DNA of 60,170 nt, from positions 1 to 60,170 of the forward strand of contig JAQTMV010000005.1 of assembly GCA_028714175.1 (NCBI GenBank). The letters run 5' to 3'. This document shows, one piece after another, positions 1 to 8,163 of this stretch. The translations under genes were made by a program, and so were the position numbers. The notes under the pieces were generated by a model, which made no database searches, was not told the DNA's origin, and worked only from the letters and a program-made list of their open reading frames with translations. Numbering within the stretch: the stretch's first letter is position 1; every line of letters begins with the position of its first letter. The stretch is from Methylococcales bacterium. GTDB lineage: Bacteria > Pseudomonadota > Gammaproteobacteria > Methylococcales > Methylomonadaceae.

Positions 1-62
1 TCAAGTTGTGTGTCGTTCATGAGAGTTTTCATCCTCCCATCATGAACAGAATCTCGGCTTAT

Positions 63-126
63 TTCAGGCTCATTTCATGTTAGAAAGAACCACCTCCTTC
101 AGGCTCATTTCATATTGGAAGAGACT
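63..126. repeat. Two-copy direct repeat, 35-bp period
   Basis: A stretch of about 28 bases beginning TTCAGGCTCATTTCAT occurs at 63-91 and again at 98-126 with a few substitutions. It lies upstream of the broken toxin gene. Only two copies are visible, so this is not an array; it may be a leftover of local duplication. Confidence 0.5.
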
Positions 127-190
127 CATGATTGCAAAACCCGACCCTTTTCTTGTATTATGCAGTAAAACGTAATGTGATGGGGGAGCA

Positions 191-475
191 GTGGCGCTAA
201 AATTCAAGTAGGACATTAATAAGGCGCTCTCAAATGAACAGAAACATGGCGTAACGTTTGAAGAGGCAAGCACAGTCCTGTCAGACTTATTATCTGTCAC
301 TATTATTGATCCACTTCATCCAGAAGATGAGGAACGCATGGTTACAATAGGCCAATCCGATAAGCGAAGAACACTTGTTGTCGTTCACACTGAAAGAGGC
401 GATGCCATCAGGTTAATTTCAGCACGTTTAGCGAACACCCACGAACGAAAAAGGCACGAAGAAAATTATGGCTAA
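191..475 (+). pseudogene. BrnT-family toxin, broken by an in-frame stop
   Basis: Reading from a GTG at 191, the frame gives VALKFK, then TAG at 209-211, then continues open as DINKALSNEQKHGVTFEEA and on to TAA at 473-475, about 94 codons. BrnT toxins (RelE-like RNases) begin with a conserved F-E-W-D-x-x-K motif, so TAG stands where TGG (Trp) is expected. The remaining body, including the E-x-R-x-I-S-A-R-type segment near the C-terminus (RLISARLANTHERKRHEENYG), is intact. The gene overlaps the next one by 8 bases, as normal for toxin-antitoxin pairs. A single base change would restore it. The family call rests on motif memory; the stop codon is seen directly. Confidence 0.72.
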
Positions 476-701
476 TCAAAACGATCCCGATATGTTAGAT
501 GATTATGATTTTTCAGGTGGAATAAGAGGAAAATATGCAAAGCAGTATAGTGAAGGAACCAATCTCGTGCGCTTAGATGAGGATGTTGCAGTCATATTTC
601 CTACCTCTGAAGAAGTGAATACGGCGCTACGTTCTCTAGGAGAAATTATCCGGCATCATGAGAACATTAGCCTATCAAAACGCTCCAGCGGACTTCGCTA
701 A
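468..701 (+). CDS. BrnA-like antitoxin partner, 77 aa
   Basis: A small acidic protein with the pattern YDFSGGIRGKYAKQYSEGTN followed by LDEDVAVIFPTSEEVNTALR. This family is commonly found directly downstream of BrnT-type toxin genes, and I infer that it is the antitoxin and probable autorepressor. It begins within the last codons of the broken toxin (8-base overlap), consistent with translational coupling. The frame is complete and unbroken, unlike its partner. The C-terminal tail (LSKRSSGLR) looks atypical and could be run-on after a lost stop, but this cannot be judged without homologues. Confidence 0.65.
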   Translation: MANQNDPDMLDDYDFSGGIRGKYAKQYSEGTNLVRLDEDVAVIFPTSEEVNTALRSLGEIIRHHENISLSKRSSGLR

Positions 702-778
702 CGCTCCATCGCCGTTGAGCAAATCATTAGCCGTGTGTGGACAGTACTTTTCTGCCCACCTTTAAAAGCATCGTCAAT

Positions 779-809
779 GGCGGGCAAACAATAAAGCTGT
801 TTACCCGCC
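779..809. terminator. Hairpin terminator candidate after the large flavoprotein
   Basis: GGCGGGCAAAC (779-789) pairs with GTTTACCCGCC (799-809) across a 9-base loop. It lies 35 bases beyond the stop of the minus-strand flavoprotein gene. A weak T-rich stretch follows on the minus strand. One G-T mismatch is present in the stem. Confidence 0.5.
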
Positions 810-843
810 CTCCAAGACAAGCCGCCTAAGCAACTTCACCCGG

Positions 844-3800
844 CTACTCCAGCAAATAATCCAGCCAAAGATTGGATAATTTTTCCTGCACGGTATTTTG
901 CCGTAAACGTGCATTCAAATGCGGGAAATCCACTTTATCCAAATCCTGGTCCTGGTTGTAGCAGGAATAAACAAAGTATTCTTTACCCGTTTCCGCATCG
1001 ATATGTTTACACAGACACTGGGCACAGATACCTTTCATCATGCATTGCATCGGCGAGTTGATGGAGCCGATAGCGTGTTGCACTTTGGTTAAATAAGGCT
1101 TCAGGACATTGAAACGCGCCTCTTTGACCGCCGCCATCATGCGGTCTGAGCCGATAACAATCAAGTGATCGACATCAGGCAGCGAGATAGGCTGTTCGCC
1201 CAAGTCACCTTGGGCATAGGCCACCATACATTCCAGAATATTGCCGACAAAAGTTTTATCCTGCGGGCGTGTAGGTTGAATGGCGACCACATCAGGGCCC
1301 TTGTCAACTGCCCAGACGATAACATCCGATGCGGCTTCAATATCTTCGACCTTGAACAGATCCTGCCTGTATTTGTAACCCGCAAAATAAATCACGCGGT
1401 TGCCGGCGGCGCGTAAGGCTTTGCCAATGGAGAACAGTACCGCATTGCCCAGGCCCCCGCCGATTAGCAGGACGGTTTGGTTGGTGGGTATGTCGGTCGG
1501 AGTACCGGTTACACCCATGATGACCAGCGGATCGCCGACTTTCCAGGTTGCGCACAGGCGTGAAGACGAACCCAGTTCCAGTGCAATCAGGGAAATCGTG
1601 CCTTTTTCCATATCGACTTCGGCGCCTGTCAGTGCCAAGCCTTCAGCTACCAGCACAGTACCTTCCACAACGGGTGCAAAAGCTTCAAAGTTTTGTACGC
1701 GGTAAAATTGTCCAGGATGGAATTTTTTAGCTTGCAGCGGTGCTTTAACAACCACCTCGATAATCGTCGGTGTCAGCCGGTTAATGGCGACGATAGTGGC
1801 TTTAATATCGGCGTCCAGGCGAGCAAACAGTTGCTTTAATGCGGCATCGCGTTCCGGTTGTTGCGCAGGATTCAGTTTTGCCAATTCCTGCTCGAATAAT
1901 TTAACCACATAAGGGTAGCCATTTTTCGCGCTTGCCATCGCTTTAACGACGTTGCCCGCATAAACAGGATGGTTGTCGCCGTAAAAACTGATAAATTTCC
2001 CGCCTTTTTGATAGGACGTTAGCGGTGCGGGTTTGCCCAGTTTAGGGAAAGCTTCATCAGCCATAGGCACTAATTCGACGCCGCCATTTGTCCATTCGGG
2101 TTCATAGCGTTGGAAAAACCATTTATCCATGACAAACGTATCGGGGTATTCGCTTTGATAAATCGTATTGGGCGATGTGCCGGCTGCAATATACAAACTG
2201 CGTAACGGGACTTTGATGATCTGCCCCGAGCTCTTCCAGCCGTCATTTTCCAATTCCAGCTTTTCAAATTCTACGGCGTTTAAGTGCCCGTACTCATCGG
2301 CATCTGCGCTGAGTGGACTCATACCTTCAGCAAGTGCAATGCCTTCTTCCAGCGCTTCGTTAATTTCTTCGTGGTTTTGGCGATACGCAGGGGCATCTTT
2401 CATTCCTTTGCGATAGAACAGCGTCACGCCGCCCCATGATTCCACCAACGGCTGAAAATACGGCTGTTCGCCAGCGGCCTCAGCGCGTTGACGTTCAGTG
2501 CGTATCGCTTTGCCGTGCGCCAGGAATTCATCAAGAATAAGAATTTCTTCTTTATCGTAACGGCCACGAACGGTCTGCTCACCATAAGCATTAGCCAGCG
2601 TTTCATAACGATATAGAATTTTTTCAACCTGCGCAGGATAATACGCCATCAATTCGGTAGCGGTATCAATAGCCGTCAGACCGCCTCCGATAACACCCGC
2701 AGGCAGGCGCACCTGCAAATTAGCCATTGAAGACGACTTGGCCGCGCCGGTTAATTGCAATGCCATCAGGAAATCAGAGGCTTTACGAATACCGCGCATC
2801 AGGTTGTTTTTCAAACCAATAATGGTTGGCTTGCCTGCGCCCGACGCGATGCAAATATGGTCGAAGCCCATGTCCCAGGCATCTTCAATGGTCAGTGTGC
2901 CGCCAAAACGCACGCCGCCATAAGCACGAAATGCTTCACGCCTTTGCAGCGTCAGATAAATAACCTTCAGAAAATTTTTATCCCAGCGCACGGTAATCCC
3001 ATATTCCGCCACGCCGCCAAAACCTGCCAGAATACGCTTATCCAAGTCTTCGTACAGGTCTTTAAAATCGACGATCGGTAACGGCAAATTGTTCGCGTCT
3101 CCCGTTAAAGCCACGGGCAACGGCTCCAGTTTTAAGCCGTCAATACCTGCAACACCAAAACCCTCGTTCAGCAAATAATGGCTCATCGTGTAACCGGCAG
3201 GTCCCAAACCTACAACCAAGGCATTTTTGCCGTTATAGGGGAGCATGCAGGGACGCTTGACGTTAAGCGGGTTCCAGCGGGTAAGCAAACTGTATATTTC
3301 AAAGCCGTAGGGCATGAACAACACATCAGTCAAGACATTGGTTTCAATTTGCGGAATGTTGACCGGGTCGGTTTTTTGATAAATACAACCTTTCATGCAC
3401 TCATTACAAATACGATGCCCAGTCCCGGGACACATCGGATTGTCAATAATGATAATTGCCAATGCGCCAATATTGTCGCCATTGCGTTTGACCAGGTGCA
3501 TTTCCGAGATTTTTTCATCCAGCGGACAGCCGATGGTCGTCACGCCCAGCGGGTCAACCTTGAATGTATTGGTTTTCTTGTTGCGCATGCCTTTGGAGCA
3601 CGAGTCGGTATCGCGTTCGTGGCAATAGATGCAATGATTAACTTCATACAATACCTGCCGTTGATTAAAACGGGGATCGGTCAATTTAAAGCCGTCACGG
3701 CGGCGGCGATGTTCTTGCTCGCCCATCCATACACTGAATTCACCGCGGTCTACGGTGTCGTGTTCAACCAGATGGTCAAAATCACGTTTTTCGGGGAATT

Positions 3801-4554
3801 TGAAACTCAGCCATTCGGCAGCCACATCATTATCCTGTTGTGCGACAAAGCTCCAGCGCTGCACTATATCCATTAAGCCGTTAATGAATCCGGCGGCGTC
3901 CGGCGTCTTGATGATGTCGCCAAATTCAGCTGCCGCCAGCTCATGAGCAGCAAGTTTTGCGCGTAATGCAGATACTTGTTCATCCGCATTTTCGTAGACA
4001 CTGTCCTTGCCTTTGGCAATCAGTTTGTAATGGCTGGACAATAGGCCAATAACCGCACCGACGCGCGCCACACGGTGTTCAGCGTCGCTGTCCAGATTGG
4101 CTTCAGGGAAACCCGCTTCAATCAGCAAATCAAAACGGTTCAGAATGGCTGGAATATTCCAGTCACTGGTATCCTGGCCTTTAAAAATGACAGCCAGCTT
4201 TCCGACCACTTCGTTTTTATAAGTAAAAATAGTGTCGATTTCATCCTTTATCTTGACGCCTTGCGCTTGAAGCTGTTCGGTCACATTGAACAGTTTTGCC
4301 ACAAATTGGCCCACATAAGGCCCCATGCGTACCAGCAAATCAGAAATCTCCTCCGGTTTCAGCCCTTCACCCTGGCTATGACGATAGCTGGCGAACTGTT
4401 CGTACAACCCGGCATCGTGGTATTTAACCGAAGCATCGAACACATCCAGCAAGTCTTTTAGGCGATTAGCATCATATAAATCGGCGTAGGTGAAGTCAGT
4501 GATTCCCAGCGTAAGGTTATTTTGTTCCATAGTAATTAGGTTTGATTGGCTCAC
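844..4554 (-). CDS. Giant GltD-like/PyrK-like fused flavoprotein oxidoreductase, 1236 aa
   Basis: Domains in order: a helical N-terminal region of about 300 residues without recognised motifs; a cysteine-rich segment with CIYC near residue 305 and CNECMKGC near 385-392, placed like the Fe-S region of GltD/NfnB proteins; an FAD Rossmann motif VVGLGPAGYT near 450; an NAD(P) Rossmann motif VIGGGLTAID near 620; a GltD-type closing motif AAGTSPNT near 790; then a ferredoxin-reductase/PyrK-like half with LLIGGGLGNAV near 1030 and a 2Fe-2S-like cluster CMMKGICAQCLC near 1172-1183. The two halves resemble NfnB and NfnA, the subunits of the ferredoxin-NADP transhydrogenase, here joined in one chain. 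A role in moving electrons between NAD(P)H and a low-potential carrier is inference. It stands alone with its own promoter. An alternative start is the second Met at residue 9. Confidence 0.7.
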   Translation of the reverse strand: MSQSNLITMEQNNLTLGITDFTYADLYDANRLKDLLDVFDASVKYHDAGLYEQFASYRHSQGEGLKPEEISDLLVRMGPYVGQFVAKLFNVTEQLQAQGVKIKDEIDTIFTYKNEVVGKLAVIFKGQDTSDWNIPAILNRFDLLIEAGFPEANLDSDAEHRVARVGAVIGLLSSHYKLIAKGKDSVYENADEQVSALRAKLAAHELAAAEFGDIIKTPDAAGFINGLMDIVQRWSFVAQQDNDVAAEWLSFKFPEKRDFDHLVEHDTVDRGEFSVWMGEQEHRRRRDGFKLTDPRFNQRQVLYEVNHCIYCHERDTDSCSKGMRNKKTNTFKVDPLGVTTIGCPLDEKISEMHLVKRNGDNIGALAIIIIDNPMCPGTGHRICNECMKGCIYQKTDPVNIPQIETNVLTDVLFMPYGFEIYSLLTRWNPLNVKRPCMLPYNGKNALVVGLGPAGYTMSHYLLNEGFGVAGIDGLKLEPLPVALTGDANNLPLPIVDFKDLYEDLDKRILAGFGGVAEYGITVRWDKNFLKVIYLTLQRREAFRAYGGVRFGGTLTIEDAWDMGFDHICIASGAGKPTIIGLKNNLMRGIRKASDFLMALQLTGAAKSSSMANLQVRLPAGVIGGGLTAIDTATELMAYYPAQVEKILYRYETLANAYGEQTVRGRYDKEEILILDEFLAHGKAIRTERQRAEAAGEQPYFQPLVESWGGVTLFYRKGMKDAPAYRQNHEEINEALEEGIALAEGMSPLSADADEYGHLNAVEFEKLELENDGWKSSGQIIKVPLRSLYIAAGTSPNTIYQSEYPDTFVMDKWFFQRYEPEWTNGGVELVPMADEAFPKLGKPAPLTSYQKGGKFISFYGDNHPVYAGNVVKAMASAKNGYPYVVKLFEQELAKLNPAQQPERDAALKQLFARLDADIKATIVAINRLTPTIIEVVVKAPLQAKKFHPGQFYRVQNFEAFAPVVEGTVLVAEGLALTGAEVDMEKGTISLIALELGSSSRLCATWKVGDPLVIMGVTGTPTDIPTNQTVLLIGGGLGNAVLFSIGKALRAAGNRVIYFAGYKYRQDLFKVEDIEAASDVIVWAVDKGPDVVAIQPTRPQDKTFVGNILECMVAYAQGDLGEQPISLPDVDHLIVIGSDRMMAAVKEARFNVLKPYLTKVQHAIGSINSPMQCMMKGICAQCLCKHIDAETGKEYFVYSCYNQDQDLDKVDFPHLNARLRQNTVQEKLSNLWLDYLLE

Positions 4555-4630
4555 ATCAGTGCAAACAGGCCGCCATCATGCAGTCCGTTCTGGGCTGATA
4601 AGATTCTGAAAGATCATTATTTAACCGGAA

Positions 4631-4659
4631 ATTATAAGCAAATATGGCATTATTTGCCA
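4631..4659 (-). promoter_or_regulatory. Sigma70-type promoter for the large flavoprotein gene
   Basis: On the minus strand, -10 TATAAT (4631-4636) is preceded by an extended -10 TGC and, after a 17-base spacer, by -35 TGGCAA (4654-4659). It lies 77 bases upstream of the ATG at 4554. The rest of the 4555-4945 gap between this gene and ftsZ holds no supported gene. Confidence 0.55.
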
Positions 4660-4945
4660 CAGATAATCTTGACAATAGGATCAGTGCCGGGATTTATTGA
4701 ATTATCGGCTTTGACAAAACAGCCCTGTTATGCTGTTTTCTTATGGGTTTTTGTTGTGGAAAAAAATATTTCTGTCATAAATATCCGGGTGGACAAGGTT
4801 ATACCGCATTACAATACGCGCCATAACCCTGTATCCGGATATCCTTTACCAATACAAATCAAAATCTGGTGCATTTCCGCCATTGGCAAACCTGCCTCCC
4901 ACCCCTTAAAAAAGGAATGGCAAAGGGATTTGATTTTCGGGCAAT

Positions 4946-6106
4946 CTAGTCGGCCTGCCGTCTTAAAAAAGCCGGAATATCCAGATAATCCAAATCTATA
5001 TCTTTTTTGGCTTGAGCGCCAAAACGGGTTTCCCTGTTTTCTTTCTGACCGCCCTGACGCATGACTGTCGGTTTGTCCAGGGCATCGTAATTGACGTTAC
5101 TTATCATCGGTTTCGGCATCATTTTAACCGGCGCTTTAACGGCCAGAGGCGGCAAGCCCATTCCGGTAGCCACGACGGTTACCTTAATTTCATCATCCAG
5201 GCTCGGATCAATAGCCATGCCGATTTTGATAATGGCGTCTTCCGAGGCAAATTCATGGACAATATTACCGACTTCATTAAACTCGGCAACGCCCATATCA
5301 GCGGCGGAGATATTGACCAGAATACCGCGTGCGCCTTGCAGGTTAATGTCTTCCAGCAACGGGCAGGCTATCGCCTTTTCAGCCGCTTCGCGGGCGCGAT
5401 GCTCCCCTGACGCTGAACCCATGCCCATAATGGCAGCGCCCATGCCGGACATGACGGTTCTGACATCGGCAAAATCGACGTTAATCATGCCCGGATGAAC
5501 AATAAGCTCGGTAATACCCTGCACAGCATCCAGCAACACATCATTTGCCGCTTTAAAAGCATTCATCAAAGATACATTGTTGCCCAGTACCGGCAATAAT
5601 TTTTGATTGGGAATTGTAATCAGTGAGTCGACATATTTTTCAAGCTCTACAATGCCCTGCTCGGCAACGGCCTGCTTCTTTTTACCTTCAAACAGAAACG
5701 GCTTGGTCACTACGGCAACAGTTAGAATGCCCATTTCTCTGGCGATTTGCGCAATAACGGGAATTGCTCCGGTACCCGTTCCGCCGCCCATTCCGGCAGT
5801 CAGAAACACCATGTCTGCGCCTTGTAAAACTTCTTTAATGCGCTCTTTGTTCTCTTCCGCCGCACACTTACCTATTTCGGGGTTTGTTCCTGCGCCCAAA
5901 CCTTTGGTCAATTCGATGCCCAACTGGATTATCGTATCAACAGTTAATTTTCTTAATGCCTGTGCATCGGTATTTGCACAGATAAACTCAACCCCTTCAA
6001 TATGGCACCCAACCATGTGATTAACGGCATTGCCACCACCCCCGCCTACACCAATGACCTTGATGATGGCAGACTCACTATACGTATCCACTAATTCATA
6101 TTTCAT
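4946..6106 (-). CDS. ftsZ: Cell division GTPase FtsZ, 386 aa
   Basis: The tubulin homologue that polymerises into the Z ring at mid-cell. Visible are the glycine-rich N-terminal motif (GVGGGGGNAVNHM), the tubulin signature GGGTGTGAIP around residues 108-117, the T7-loop region (NVDFADVRTVMSGMGAA), a variable linker, and the conserved C-terminal peptide DYLDIPAFLRRQAD that binds FtsA and ZipA. Length is normal for the family. It is the last gene of the dcw cluster, 34 bases after ftsA. The usual gammaproteobacterial neighbour lpxC does not follow; the next gene downstream is the large flavoprotein. Confidence 0.98.
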   Translation of the reverse strand: MKYELVDTYSESAIIKVIGVGGGGGNAVNHMVGCHIEGVEFICANTDAQALRKLTVDTIIQLGIELTKGLGAGTNPEIGKCAAEENKERIKEVLQGADMVFLTAGMGGGTGTGAIPVIAQIAREMGILTVAVVTKPFLFEGKKKQAVAEQGIVELEKYVDSLITIPNQKLLPVLGNNVSLMNAFKAANDVLLDAVQGITELIVHPGMINVDFADVRTVMSGMGAAIMGMGSASGEHRAREAAEKAIACPLLEDINLQGARGILVNISAADMGVAEFNEVGNIVHEFASEDAIIKIGMAIDPSLDDEIKVTVVATGMGLPPLAVKAPVKMMPKPMISNVNYDALDKPTVMRQGGQKENRETRFGAQAKKDIDLDYLDIPAFLRRQAD

Positions 6107-6140
6107 TTTCGCTGCCCCTTAATATTGCAATAAATAGTTA

Positions 6141-7367
6141 TTAGAAATTACCTTGAAACCAGTTTTTCATTTTTGAAAACCATCCTAAACCGTCAGCATC
6201 GAGGCTTCTACCCAAACTCTGATGATCTTTTCCATACATTAACAATCCGACTCCTGTAGAGTGAACCGGATTTTTAACCACCTCAGTTAATCCCGTAACA
6301 TTTTGTGGCCCACCCATTCGTACCGGCATATGAAAAATTTCCTCTGCCAGCTCAATTAATCCCATTACTTTTGAACTACCGCCAGTCAGGACAATCCCGG
6401 CCGCGATTAATTCTTCGAAGCCGCTGCGCCTAAGCTCAGACTGTACCAGCAGCATCAATTCCTCATAGCGCGGTTCTATAATCTCGGCTAAGTTTTGCGT
6501 TGAAATCTTGCGCGGTGCTCTGTCGCCTATACTGGGCACCTCAATAGTGCCTTCAACATTGGCCAATTGCGTTAACGCACAGGCGTATTTTCGTTTGATC
6601 TCTTCTGCATTTATCGTTGGTGTGCGTAAGGCGACAGCAATATCATTAGTTACCTGATCACCGGCTATCGGTATAACTGCCGTATGCTTGATCGCCCCCT
6701 CAACGAAAATGGCAATATCTGTTGTTCCACCGCCTATATCAATTAAACAGACGCCCAATTCCTTTTCATCTTCCGTGAGCACGGAATTACAGGATGCCAA
6801 TTGCTCCAGTACTATATCCTCAACTTCCAGACCGCAGCGGCGGATACACTTGATGATGTTCTGGGACGCGCTAACGCTGCCAGTGACCATGTGTACCTTG
6901 GCTTCGAGGCGAATGCCCGACATTCCTATAGGTTCCTTGATGCCATCCTGGAGATCAATGACAAATTCCTGCGGTAAAATATGTAGAATTTTCTGGTCTG
7001 CGGGAATAGCCACTGCGCGGGCAGAATCAATAACTCTGTCTATATCATACTGTGTCACTTCTTTATCCTTGATTGCGACAATGCCATGAGAATTAAGGCT
7101 TCTGATATGACTGCCTGCAATGCCTGCAAAAACCGACTTAATCTGGCATCCCGCCATTAATTCAGCCTCTTCAATGGCTCGCTGTATGGATTGCACGGTC
7201 GATTCCAGATTAACTACAACGCCTTTTTTAAGGCCGCGTGAAGGTGTAGTGCCTATGCCTATTACTTCAATTTTGCCGTCACTGGTGAGCTCACCAACAA
7301 TAGCCGCAACTTTCGACGTACCAATGTCCAGCCCGACTATCAAATTACGCTCTGTTTTTTTCGCCAT
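6141..7367 (-). CDS. ftsA: Cell division protein FtsA, 408 aa
   Basis: Actin-like ATPase that anchors FtsZ filaments to the inner membrane. The phosphate-1 motif GLDIGTSKVAAIVG is near residue 12, phosphate-2 DIGGGTTDIA near 206, and the adenosine motif region (LTGGSSKVMGL) near 330. The C-terminal amphipathic membrane-targeting helix ends in WFSKMKNWFQGNF. I chose the ATG at 7367 (MAKKTERN) over an upstream in-frame ATG at 7424 because it sits just past the ftsQ stop (7369) and matches the family N-terminus. Confidence 0.97.
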   Translation of the reverse strand: MAKKTERNLIVGLDIGTSKVAAIVGELTSDGKIEVIGIGTTPSRGLKKGVVVNLESTVQSIQRAIEEAELMAGCQIKSVFAGIAGSHIRSLNSHGIVAIKDKEVTQYDIDRVIDSARAVAIPADQKILHILPQEFVIDLQDGIKEPIGMSGIRLEAKVHMVTGSVSASQNIIKCIRRCGLEVEDIVLEQLASCNSVLTEDEKELGVCLIDIGGGTTDIAIFVEGAIKHTAVIPIAGDQVTNDIAVALRTPTINAEEIKRKYACALTQLANVEGTIEVPSIGDRAPRKISTQNLAEIIEPRYEELMLLVQSELRRSGFEELIAAGIVLTGGSSKVMGLIELAEEIFHMPVRMGGPQNVTGLTEVVKNPVHSTGVGLLMYGKDHQSLGRSLDADGLGWFSKMKNWFQGNF

Positions 7368-7368
7368 T

Positions 7369-8163
7369 TTATCTACTCTGTATCGCCTTTTTGTGTATCT
7401 GTTCTTTGGGGGTTGCAATGGCATTCAAATCATTTTCAGCGGCTCCAGGCTTCCATGAAACCGCATATCCATTCGGATATCTCAAATCAACTATTGCTAT
7501 TAGCTCAACGTGCTCTTGTCCTAATACCGTTAGCGTTTTCAAAAAACGCTGTAATTTTTTTAATTGTTCATTGCGCCCCAGCAATATTTCCAGACCACTT
7601 GACAACCTGATTTTCCATGACCAGCGATCATTAATACTAAACTCCGCCAATTCCATGGACTGGTCTGCCAGGGCTGTTTTAATGCCTTTCATTATTTCCA
7701 GTACTTTTACTTGTTGCAATTCAGGCCCGGTCACTACAGCCAGGGTCTGAAACTGCTCCATGTTCTTTGGTGTAAATATCATGCCCTGTTCAGTAATCAG
7801 GCTGTTTGGCCCCCAACGCGCATAGGGTTTTTTCTCGCGTACTTTTATATCAATCGCATCGGGCCATATCCGTTTGACAGTCACTTTCTCAACCCACGGT
7901 AATGTAGAAACGGCTGCCTGGATCGCCTGCATGTCAACGTCAAAAAAACCGGTCGTGACCAAAGGCTGCAAAACCTTTTTTATCTCATTCTTGCCAAGGT
8001 ATTGAAATTCCCCTTCGGTTCTTACATATTTAATGGGTAAAGACGTATTTTTAATAGACAGATGCCTGATATGCGGCGTCTTTACCGCTTCATAACCCAC
8101 TATTCCAATCAGACCGGCTAATAGCAATCCGGTCATCCCTATTTTTGTGCCTGCATTGCTCAT
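7369..8163 (-). CDS. ftsQ: Cell division protein FtsQ, 264 aa
   Basis: Bitopic inner-membrane divisome protein. A short cytoplasmic N-terminus is followed by one membrane segment (MTGLLLAGLIGIVGYEAV), a POTRA domain beginning near VRTEGEFQYLGKNEI, then the FtsQ beta domain with VDLRYPNGYAVSW near the end. The ATG at 8163 overlaps the stop of the upstream murB-ddl gene (TAATG). An upstream in-frame ATG at 8193 is less likely. In many relatives ddl is a separate gene in front of ftsQ; here it is fused to murB. Confidence 0.95.
   Translation of the reverse strand: MSNAGTKIGMTGLLLAGLIGIVGYEAVKTPHIRHLSIKNTSLPIKYVRTEGEFQYLGKNEIKKVLQPLVTTGFFDVDMQAIQAAVSTLPWVEKVTVKRIWPDAIDIKVREKKPYARWGPNSLITEQGMIFTPKNMEQFQTLAVVTGPELQQVKVLEIMKGIKTALADQSMELAEFSINDRWSWKIRLSSGLEILLGRNEQLKKLQRFLKTLTVLGQEHVELIAIVDLRYPNGYAVSWKPGAAENDLNAIATPKEQIHKKAIQSR

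Noticed and set aside
63-126. CRISPR array
   Set aside because: Only two imperfect repeat copies with a 7-base gap; no spacers and no cas genes in the window.
3178-3876. 232-aa open frame on the plus strand
   Set aside because: It is antisense to the large flavoprotein gene, whose cofactor motifs are clear; the antisense protein has no recognisable features.
4546-5064. 172-aa open frame on the plus strand across the flavoprotein-ftsZ gap
   Set aside because: Half of it is antisense to the ftsZ 3' end and the rest shows no ribosome site or motif.
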